Below the pieces are notes generated by a model. That model saw only the letters and a list, made by a program, of their open reading frames with translations. It made no database searches and was not told the DNA's origin. A stretch of DNA of 10,323 nucleotides from JBEKYD01 sp049511335. Lineage in GTDB: Bacteria; Acidobacteriota; Terriglobia; Bryobacterales; Bryobacteraceae. A program made the position numbers and the translations under genes. The stretch is from assembly GCA_049511335.1 (NCBI GenBank), contig JBEKYD010000275.1:1-10323 (forward strand), given 5' to 3'. Shown piece by piece: positions 5,517-10,323 of the stretch; positions within the stretch are counted from its first letter, which is position 1, and each line of letters starts with the position of its first letter.

Positions 5517-6293
5517 ATGCCCATTCATCCGACCGCGATTGTGGACGCGCGGGCGCGCATTTCCGAGAGCGCCGAAATCGGACCCTATGCGGTAGTCGGC
5601 GCGGACGTGGAGATCGGCGCTCGCACTCGTCTGATGGCTCACAATTACCTGGAGGGCCCCACCTGGGTCGGCGAAGATAACGTCCTGTTCCCTTACAACA
5701 CGGTCGGGGTCGCGTCCCAAGACTTGAAGTACAAGGGGGAGCGCGCGGAAACCCGTATCGGCCACCGCAACCGCATCCGCGAGTTCGTCACCATCCATCG
5801 CGGCACCCAGGGCGGCGGTCTGGTCACATCCATCGGCAACGATAACCTGATCATGACCTACGCCCACGTAGCCCACGACGTGCATATCGGCGACCACGCG
5901 ATTCTGGGCAATAGCGTGGGTCTGGCCGGGCACGTGACGGTGGAAGATTGGGCCGACGTGGCGCCCTACAGCGGGGTACACCAGTTTTGCCGCATCGGCC
6001 GGCACGCCTTTGTCGGGCCCTACAGCGTGATCAAGCAAGACGTGATGCCGTTCTCGCTCACCAGCTCGAAGCCGGAGACTTCGGTTTTCGGCGCCAACAG
6101 CATTGGACTGGAGCGGCGGGGATTCGACAAGCAGACGGTCGAAGCCCTCCAGACCGCATTCCGCCTGCTCACGCGCGCGCAACTGAATACGGCCCAGGCC
6201 ATGCAGCGAATCCGCGCCGAAGTTCCGCCTTGCCCGCAGGTTGAAGAGTTGCTCGCCTTTATCGAGGCATCCGAGCGAGGGGTGGTGAAATGA
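5517..6293 (+). CDS. lpxA: acyl-ACP--UDP-N-acetylglucosamine O-acyltransferase
   Basis: 258 residues, normal length. LpxA transfers a 3-hydroxyacyl chain from ACP to the 3-OH of UDP-GlcNAc, the first step of lipid A synthesis in the cytoplasm. Residues 1-185 are the left-handed beta-helix of hexapeptide repeats (for example IGPYAVVGADVEIG at 21-34). RNRIREFVTIHRGT (84-97) is a LpxA hallmark. The catalytic base is H120 in AHVAHD (His125 in E. coli); LAGHV (H139) and VHQFC (H155) are also conserved. Residues 190-258 form the C-terminal helical domain beginning FGANSIGLERRGF. The position equivalent to the E. coli acyl ruler Gly173 is Pro168 in VGPYS, so the acyl chain length may differ. It sits 9 bases after fabZ and 21 before lpxI, clearly in one operon. 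No strong Shine-Dalgarno site is seen, so translation may be coupled to fabZ. Confidence 0.96.
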   Translation: MPIHPTAIVDARARISESAEIGPYAVVGADVEIGARTRLMAHNYLEGPTWVGEDNVLFPYNTVGVASQDLKYKGERAETRIGHRNRIREFVTIHRGTQGGGLVTSIGNDNLIMTYAHVAHDVHIGDHAILGNSVGLAGHVTVEDWADVAPYSGVHQFCRIGRHAFVGPYSVIKQDVMPFSLTSSKPETSVFGANSIGLERRGFDKQTVEALQTAFRLLTRAQLNTAQAMQRIRAEVPPCPQVEELLAFIEASERGVVK

Positions 6294-6314
6294 TGGTGAG
6301 ACAGGTTGCCCGCC

Positions 6315-7130
6315 ATGCGCTACGGTCTCATCGCCGGTAATGGCCGCTTCCCGCTGCTGGCGCTCGAAAGCGCGCGGCGGCTGGGGCACGACATTACCGT
6401 AATCGCCATCGAGGAAGAGGCCGCGCGGGAGGTGGAGGCGCTGGCGGCGCGCTGCCACTGGATTTCCCTGGGCGCGCTGAGCAAGCTCATCGACATTCTG
6501 AAGAGCGAAGGCATCAGCGAGGTGGTCATGTGCGGGCAGGTCAAGCACGCCAAGATATTTTCGTCGATCCGGCCGGACTGGCGGCTGGTGAAACTGCTGG
6601 CTTCGCTGCCGGCGAAGAATACCGATGGGTTGATCGGCGGCGTGATTCGGGTTCTCGAAGACGAAGGAATTCATCTGCGCGATTCCACAACCTTGCTGAA
6701 GCCATTGCTGGCCGGCGCCGGGGTGATGACTGCGCGCAAGCCGAATAAGCAGGAGCAGGCCGATATCGATTATGGCCGCCCGGTGGCGAACGCGCTGGCC
6801 GCCGTCGACGTGGGCCAGGCGGTGGCCGTGTGCGAGCGCGCCACCGTGGCTCTGGAGGCGATGGAAGGGACCGACGCGATGCTGCGCCGGGCGGCCGCAT
6901 TGGTCAACGGGCGTCCGCTGACGCTGGTCAAGATGGCGCGCCGCCGCGAGCACCTGCTGTTTGACGTGCCCGTGGTGGGCGCCGGCACCATCCCGGTGAT
7001 GAGGGAAACCGGCACGACGGTGGCGGCGATCGAAGCCGGGCGAACGCTGATGCTCGACCGCGAAGAGATGCTGGTTGCGGCCAACCGGGCGGGGATTGCG
7101 ATGGTGGGGCTAACCGAGCCGAACGTGTAA
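6315..7130 (+). CDS. lpxI: UDP-2,3-diacylglucosamine pyrophosphatase LpxI
   Basis: 271 residues. LpxI hydrolyses UDP-2,3-diacylglucosamine to lipid X and UMP, at the step done by LpxH in E. coli; the two are unrelated. The N-terminal nucleotide-binding part starts YGLIAGNGRFP (3-13). VVMCGQVKHAKIF (70-82) follows, then the helical STTLLKPLLAG segment, then the C-terminal domain with ALEAMEGTDAML (179-190). FDVPVVGAGTI (216-226) contains D217, which I align with the essential Asp225 of the Caulobacter enzyme. Only the UDP-acylglucosamine family has this combination. The ATG at 6315 is preceded by AGG at 6303-6305; an in-frame TTG at 6306 would add three residues and is less likely. It is the last gene of the operon, followed by a hairpin and a T run at 7140-7210. 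lpxD and lpxB are not in the window. Confidence 0.93.
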   Translation: MRYGLIAGNGRFPLLALESARRLGHDITVIAIEEEAAREVEALAARCHWISLGALSKLIDILKSEGISEVVMCGQVKHAKIFSSIRPDWRLVKLLASLPAKNTDGLIGGVIRVLEDEGIHLRDSTTLLKPLLAGAGVMTARKPNKQEQADIDYGRPVANALAAVDVGQAVAVCERATVALEAMEGTDAMLRRAAALVNGRPLTLVKMARRREHLLFDVPVVGAGTIPVMRETGTTVAAIEAGRTLMLDREEMLVAANRAGIAMVGLTEPNV

Positions 7131-7133
7131 AGC

Positions 7134-7210
7134 AATATAGCCGCCGATAAACGCCGATAAAGAAAACCATGAAGTTATCGGGGTTCATCCGTGGCTCAAA
7201 TCTTTTTTTT
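7134..7210 (+). terminator. long imperfect hairpin plus T8, repeat-derived, after lpxI
   Basis: Positions 7140-7160 and 7175-7195 pair at about 17 of 21 positions, and a run of eight T (7203-7210) follows 8 bases later. This can act as the lpxI terminator. The left half (7134-7161) is a copy of the repeat at 9137-9164 in the opposite orientation (26 of 28 positions). The right half is a third, more diverged copy (ATCGGGGTTCATCCGTGGC). The hairpin thus seems to be built from two opposed copies of one dispersed repeat. Confidence 0.6.
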
Positions 7211-7226
7211 ACAGCTTCTTATCATC

Positions 7227-7246
7227 GACCGGCCGGGAGGCCGGTC
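7227..7246. repeat. 8-bp perfect hairpin between convergent genes
   Basis: GACCGGCC (7227-7234) and GGCCGGTC (7239-7246) pair perfectly around GGGA. It lies between the ends of lpxI and the convergent phosphatase gene, 9 bases beyond the phosphatase stop. A T run is not present on the - strand, so it may be a transcript end stabiliser or a dispersed palindrome. Confidence 0.7.
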
Positions 7247-7255
7247 CCACAAATC

Positions 7256-8026
7256 TCAGCCATGCTTGCGCACCAGGACGGCGGTGACGTTATCGGGGCC
7301 GCCGGCCTGTTTGGCGGCTTCGATCAGGTCGCGGCAGCCGTCTTCAAGGGAACCGCCATGATTGGCGGCGCCCAGAATCTTCTCGATCTCAGGGGCTTCC
7401 ACTACGCCGTGCAGGCCATCGCTGCAGATCAGCACCATGGCGCCGGGTTCGAGCGGCACCGAGTAGCAATTGACGGTGAGGGGCGAGCTGGCTCCGATGG
7501 CCATGGTCAAAACGTGGCGCATGGGATGATGGCGGAGGCTTTCCTCGTCGAGCCCGAGCGGCCGGCCCACCTCGTTGATCCAGGTCTGATCGTCGGTGAT
7601 GGCGCGGAACCCGTTGCGGTCGAGGAGATAGGCGCGGCTGTCGCCCACGCTGGCGATGGCCAGGGTGTCGCCGCTTTCGAGAGCCGCCACCAGGGTGGTG
7701 CCCATTCCTTCCAGGCTTTCATCGCTTTGGGCCGCTTCGAGCACCTTCTGGTTGGCGGCTTCGACGGCCGACAATAAGACTTGCGAATCGCGCCGTTGCG
7801 CCAGGAAGACGGTTTCGGCCACGGTTTCGACGGCCAGACGGGAGGCACGCTCGCCGGCCCTGGCCCCCCCCATGCCGTCGGCAAGAACGTAAAGGCCCAG
7901 CGCCGGCTCGATCAAGCAGTAGTCTTCGTTATTGGACCGGACGCAGCCCTTGTCCGATAATGCGCACGCTTCCAGCATGGATGAAGCGCCCCAACTCGAG
8001 TCCGGAGCCTCAACCGAATGTATCAT
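7256..8026 (-). CDS. PP2C-type (PPM) serine/threonine protein phosphatase
   Basis: 256 residues, the usual length of bacterial Stp/PrpC phosphatases that reverse Hanks-type kinase phosphorylation in the cytoplasm. All metal-binding motifs are present: RSNNEDY (30-36), ADGMGG (49-54), GTT (109-111), VGDSRAYLL (127-135), TDDQTW (144-149), CSDGL (201-205) and GGPDNVTAVLV (242-252). The acidic residues D35, D50, D203 and D245 would hold the two Mn or Mg ions, so the enzyme should be active. Translation could start at M1 or M17; the catalytic domain begins at about residue 19, so the first 16 residues are dispensable and neither start has a clear ribosome site. No partner kinase gene lies in the window. 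It is divergent from the DJ-1-like gene, with 116 bases between, and convergent with lpxI. Confidence 0.93.
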   Translation of the reverse strand: MIHSVEAPDSSWGASSMLEACALSDKGCVRSNNEDYCLIEPALGLYVLADGMGGARAGERASRLAVETVAETVFLAQRRDSQVLLSAVEAANQKVLEAAQSDESLEGMGTTLVAALESGDTLAIASVGDSRAYLLDRNGFRAITDDQTWINEVGRPLGLDEESLRHHPMRHVLTMAIGASSPLTVNCYSVPLEPGAMVLICSDGLHGVVEAPEIEKILGAANHGGSLEDGCRDLIEAAKQAGGPDNVTAVLVRKHG

Positions 8027-8142
8027 ATGGGGCGGGCGCGAGGGCGCGGCGAATTTCGCAAACGGTACGGGGCGATCCGCGGGGCTATGCCTCGCCGCGA
8101 CGCGGCGCGAGGATTGCGAGTTTGTGAGATCATGTTGCTCGG

Positions 8143-8691
8143 ATGAGCCGCAAAATCCTAATCGTTACGGGCGACGGAGGCAACGGCTACGAAGCCCTTT
8201 ACGCGTACCAGCGCCTGGAAGAATCGGGCTGGGTTCCGGTGGTGGCGGCGCCGGTGCGGCGCCGGTTGCACATGGTGGTTCACGACGAGGAGGCCGGTTG
8301 GGAAACCTACGTGGAGCGGCCTGGGCCTTCGATCGACGCCGACGTGGTGATCACGGCGGTTGCCGCGCGCGAGTTTGCCGCCGTGCTGGTAATTGGCGGA
8401 CGGGCCCCCGAATACCTCCGCAACGACGCCAGCCTGATTTCGCTGGTGCATGAGTTCGCGGCGCAGAATAAAGGTATTTTCGCCATCGGGCACGGGGTGC
8501 AAATTCTGGCCGCGGCCGGCATTCTGAAGGGACGGTCGCTGACCGCCCATCCGCATGTGCGTGTGGAAGTGGAGCGCGGCGGCGGAGTTTTTGTGCACAA
8601 GCCCGCGGTGCGCGACGGCAATCTGGTCACCGGGGAGACGTGGCGGGCGCATGCGGAGTTTTATCGGGAGGTGTTCGAGTGCCTGGAATGA
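8143..8691 (+). CDS. DJ-1/PfpI-family protein lacking the nucleophilic Cys
   Basis: 182 residues with the flavodoxin-like fold of the DJ-1/PfpI (class I glutamine amidotransferase-like) superfamily. KILIVTGDGGNGYEAL (4-19) has the conserved Glu (E17); VIGGRAPEYLRND (83-95) is the typical PfpI loop. LVHEFAAQNKGIFAI leads to the nucleophile elbow. There the usual Cys-His-Gly is Gly-His-Gly (G116 H117 G118), followed by ILAAAGILKGRSLTAHP, and KPAVRDGNLVTGETW matches the family C-terminus. The codon is GGG, not one base from a Cys codon, and the protein is otherwise well kept, so this looks like an established variant rather than a sequencing slip. A protease, deglycase or glyoxalase role that needs the thiol is unlikely; a binding or altered chemistry is possible. 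The gene stands alone and is divergent from the phosphatase gene. Confidence 0.88.
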   Translation: MSRKILIVTGDGGNGYEALYAYQRLEESGWVPVVAAPVRRRLHMVVHDEEAGWETYVERPGPSIDADVVITAVAAREFAAVLVIGGRAPEYLRNDASLISLVHEFAAQNKGIFAIGHGVQILAAAGILKGRSLTAHPHVRVEVERGGGVFVHKPAVRDGNLVTGETWRAHAEFYREVFECLE

Positions 8692-8713
8692 AGGGGTGAA
8701 AAACTCAAATTCG

Positions 8714-8740
8714 AGCCGCCGATATCGGAGGCGGCTTGTT
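8714..8740 (+). terminator. possible terminator of the DJ-1-like gene
   Basis: AGCCGCC (8714-8720) and GGCGGCT (8730-8736) form a 7-bp stem around a 9-base loop, 23 bases after the stop codon. Only TGTT follows, so termination would be weak. Confidence 0.45.
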
Positions 8741-8751
8741 CAACGATCCGT

Positions 8752-8778
8752 TTGGATCGGCTTAGCGCGCGATACACT
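8752..8778 (+). promoter_or_regulatory. weak promoter candidate for the SEC-C gene
   Basis: TTGGAT (8752-8757) and TACACT (8773-8778) are separated by 15 bases, shorter than the preferred 17. It lies 15 bases before the ATG of the SEC-C gene and after the previous terminator candidate, so a promoter is expected here. Confidence 0.3.
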
Positions 8779-8784
8779 GAGTCT

Positions 8785-8788
8785 GGAG
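8785..8788 (+). promoter_or_regulatory. Shine-Dalgarno site of the SEC-C gene
   Basis: GGAG lies 5 bases before the ATG at 8794 and decides this start over the earlier in-frame start at 8752. Confidence 0.6.
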
Positions 8789-8793
8789 CGTCT

Positions 8794-9003
8794 ATGGCAG
8801 AGACAGCGCCGGGCAGAAATGCGCCTTGTTGGTGTGGCAGCGGCAGGAAATACAAAAGGTGCCATCTGGACGCTGACGTTAAGGCCGCCGCGGAACGCAG
8901 CACGCCACTGGTGCCTCGCGCACGCGATATCTTCGAAATCCGGGAGAGCATCCTCACCCCCAATCAACCTCGCTCGGGCGAAATTCGCCGAAATCGTCGT
9001 TAG
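8794..9003 (+). CDS. short SEC-C zinc-motif protein, possibly a truncated gene
   Basis: 69 residues from the ATG at 8794, supported by a GGAG site. Residues 7-25 are a complete SEC-C motif (GRNAPCWCGSGRKYKRCHL), with C12, C14, C23 and H24 placed to bind one Zn ion, as in the C-terminal tail of SecA. The next residues are Ala/Asp-rich, then VPRARDIFEIRESILTPNQ, after which a very basic tail (RSGEIRRNRR) ends at a stop. SEC-C motifs occur at the ends of other proteins; I recall type I methionine aminopeptidases with an N-terminal SEC-C segment followed by a stretch like ILTPEQ, which would match residues 51-56 here. No aminopeptidase domain follows in any frame, so the gene may be the 5' stub of such a gene, or a genuine small zinc protein. 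The motif is certain; the truncation is inferred. Confidence 0.6.
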   Translation: MAETAPGRNAPCWCGSGRKYKRCHLDADVKAAAERSTPLVPRARDIFEIRESILTPNQPRSGEIRRNRR

Positions 9004-9181
9004 CTGGCGTTGGCCGCGACTTCGTCCCCGGCTCTGCACGTTTGGGCCTAGCTACCTACTCGCAAGCTATCCGCCGACGGAGCGCGCACCGTCGCAGAAT
9101 TACAGTGCCGCGTCATTTCCGATACAGCGCTAGCGTTTTATCGGCGTTCATCGGTGGCTATATTCTTCTGCGCGGATGGTC
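9004..9181. other. gap between convergent genes with a dispersed repeat
   Basis: No gene is supported here. The right part contains the repeat at 9137-9164. The left part (9004-9136) is GC-rich and has no motif I can recognise in any frame; it could be decayed coding DNA continuing from the SEC-C gene. Confidence 0.4.
9137..9164 (+). repeat. 28-bp dispersed repeat of ATCGGCGTTCATCGGTGGC type
   Basis: The reverse complement of this segment matches 7134-7161 at 26 of 28 positions, and 7175-7196 is a third, weaker copy. It lies 18 bases beyond the transpeptidase stop. The internal pattern, ATCGGCGTTC followed by ATCGGTGGC, is a near-duplication of an ATCGG-type unit. Similar sequences recur between genes in several bacterial phyla, as I remember. 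Confidence 0.75.
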
Positions 9182-10323
9182 CTATCGCGCGCAGCAGATC
9201 TGGGACGTGACCAGCGAAGCGGGCGTGAACGAACTTGATGCGCCCAGGTACCGGACTTCGTTCAAGCGGCGGTAGACTTCGCCGGCGATGCCGGCAGCCA
9301 GCGGCCCGCTGGTTTGCCTGCCGCCGGTGAGCAGCACCACTACCACCAGCTTGCGGCCGGCGGAGTCGTTGAAGGCGCCAAACCAACCGAGGTGAACGTG
9401 GTCTTCGCTGCTGCAGGTGCCGGTCTTGCCGGCGATGGGCCCATCTTCGCGAGCGCGGTGGGCCGTGCCGAATTCCACCGCCCCACGCATGCCCGGCAGG
9501 ATGTCGGCGATCCATTTACCGATCTCCAAGCGCCGCTTGATCTGCGGAACGAACTGGCTGGCCTCGGCGACGGTATGAGGATATTGCAGGTAGTAAAGCG
9601 TACCGCCATTGGCGATCGCGCTCATCAGCGCGGCAAGCTGCAGGGGCGTTTGCTCGATTTCCTCTCCGAAACTGGTGAGCATGCCCACGCCGCCATTCCT
9701 CGGCGGCGCTGCGGGGAAGCCGCCGGGTTGCTCGCCGGTGACATTCAGGCCGGCCTTTTCGCCATATCCGAACAGGTGAGCGTAGTAGCTGAATTTTTCG
9801 AACCCCATCCTTTCGCCCAGAGTGGCGAAATACATGTTGATGGAGTGGGCCAGGGCATAGGTAAGGTCCATGCGGCTGGGGCCGCCGAGGCGGAACTTGG
9901 ACGCCGGCTGAATCACTTTTTCGCTGAGGGCTGCCAGCGCCACCGAGATCTTTACCGTGGAGCAGGGCTGGAAACCGGAACCAAGCGCCACCCGCTGATT
10001 CACCATGCTCAGGATGCGGCCGCTGAACGGATCGACCACTACCACGGAGCCGTTATACGGACCGAGCGCCTCGGCCGCCGCGCGTCGCACCGTTAAGTCT
10101 TCGCCATCCACGTTGTCGCCATCGGTGGAATCGGCGAAGGTGGGGCTGATCCAGGGACCGCCGCGGATTACCGGCGCTGCCACTTCCGAGACCGGGGTGA
10201 CCTTATGAGAGACTTGAGCCAGGGCCGGGTGGGCGGCGGCGAGCGGAGCGTGCCGCGCGCGCCGCGTTTTGGCGGTGGTGGCGCCGGTTCGAGTACCGGT
10301 GCCGGTTGACGCCGTGGGTACCG
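9182..10323 (-). CDS. penicillin-binding transpeptidase domain protein, 5' end outside window
   Basis: The frame is open from the right edge to a TAG at 9182, giving about 380 codons with the N-terminus missing. It carries a full D,D-transpeptidase domain. Counting from the internal GTG codon at 10183, the SxxK motif is STVK at 75-78 (nucleophile S75, base K78), the SxN motif is SIN at 114-116 and the KTG motif is KTGT at 253-256. GSVVVVDPFSGRILSMVN (45-62) is the usual lead-in of the domain. It would cross-link peptidoglycan in the periplasm. Upstream of 10183 the visible residues are Thr/Gly/Ala/Arg-rich and low in complexity, probably a linker or the region after a membrane anchor. The domain lies directly after this linker, so a class B dimerisation domain is not visible; a class D beta-lactamase-like or BlaR-like sensor is possible, but the GSVVVVDP segment favours a PBP. 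Confidence 0.85.
   Translation of the reverse strand, partial: VPTASTGTGTRTGATTAKTRRARHAPLAAAHPALAQVSHKVTPVSEVAAPVIRGGPWISPTFADSTDGDNVDGEDLTVRRAAAEALGPYNGSVVVVDPFSGRILSMVNQRVALGSGFQPCSTVKISVALAALSEKVIQPASKFRLGGPSRMDLTYALAHSINMYFATLGERMGFEKFSYYAHLFGYGEKAGLNVTGEQPGGFPAAPPRNGGVGMLTSFGEEIEQTPLQLAALMSAIANGGTLYYLQYPHTVAEASQFVPQIKRRLEIGKWIADILPGMRGAVEFGTAHRAREDGPIAGKTGTCSSEDHVHLGWFGAFNDSAGRKLVVVVLLTGGRQTSGPLAAGIAGEVYRRLNEVRYLGASSSFTPASLVTSQICCAR

Noticed and set aside
4935..6953. Very long - strand open frame continuing upstream of the cupin (792 codons in total), antisense to fabZ, lpxA and lpxI
   Set aside because: The opposite strand encodes three clear enzymes; the antisense product is rich in His, Arg, Gln and Asp with no recognisable domain until the cupin itself. 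High GC content keeps such frames open.
7169..7777. 202-codon + strand frame over the phosphatase
   Set aside because: Antisense shadow of the PP2C gene, which has all catalytic motifs.
8090..8112. Palindromic-looking GC-rich sequence between the divergent phosphatase and DJ-1 starts
   Set aside because: Only the outer 6 bases pair without a bulge; this is within what GC-rich DNA gives by chance.
9314..10096. 260-codon + strand frame over the transpeptidase
   Set aside because: Antisense shadow of a gene with SxxK, SxN and KTG motifs.
1..10323. CRISPR array, toxin-antitoxin pair or complete defence cassette
   Set aside because: No regularly spaced repeats; the RHH protein has no toxin partner beside it; the only defence-like trace is the SIR2-like fragment.

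Overview
The window looks like a chromosomal segment of a GC-rich, diderm, LPS-making bacterium. The neighbourhood (fabZ-lpxA-lpxI, a SEC-C protein, PP2C-type phosphatase) and the many short palindromic intergenic repeats resemble Acidobacteriota, perhaps the Solibacter/Bryobacterales lineage. That assignment is from memory of such genomes and was not tested by any search.

Layout. Positions 1-1045 are gene-poor: a short SIR2-like coding remnant on the + strand (436-606), then a small two-helix membrane protein on the - strand (680-1045). Positions 1046-2239 hold one small ribbon-helix-helix protein (1626-1943) set among dispersed inverted repeats, including a 110-base element whose ends pair and whose interior forms several perfect hairpins (1957-2066). 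Then come an MFS exporter (2240-3454, -), a repeat-filled gap, a lipoprotein cyclophilin (3818-4432, +) with a good terminator, and a small cupin (4575-4934, -). The cupin is divergent from the lipid A / fatty-acid operon fabZ-lpxA-lpxI (5022-7130, +). A convergent PP2C phosphatase follows (7256-8026, -), divergent from a DJ-1/PfpI-like protein (8143-8691, +). A short SEC-C protein (8794-9003, +) is next, and the window ends inside a penicillin-binding transpeptidase gene (9182 to the right edge, -).

How the genes relate. FabZ supplies the dehydration step of fatty-acid elongation; LpxA uses 3-hydroxyacyl-ACP to start lipid A; LpxI cleaves UDP-2,3-diacylglucosamine two steps later, replacing LpxH. 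The transpeptidase and the exported cyclophilin also act at the envelope. The other genes have no visible functional link to this operon.

I found no convincing new multi-gene system. The points most worth a second look are the multi-hairpin intergenic element and its relatives, the DJ-1 protein that lacks its nucleophilic cysteine, the SEC-C gene that looks like the 5' stub of a longer gene, the SIR2-like remnant, and the proline at the acyl-ruler position of LpxA.
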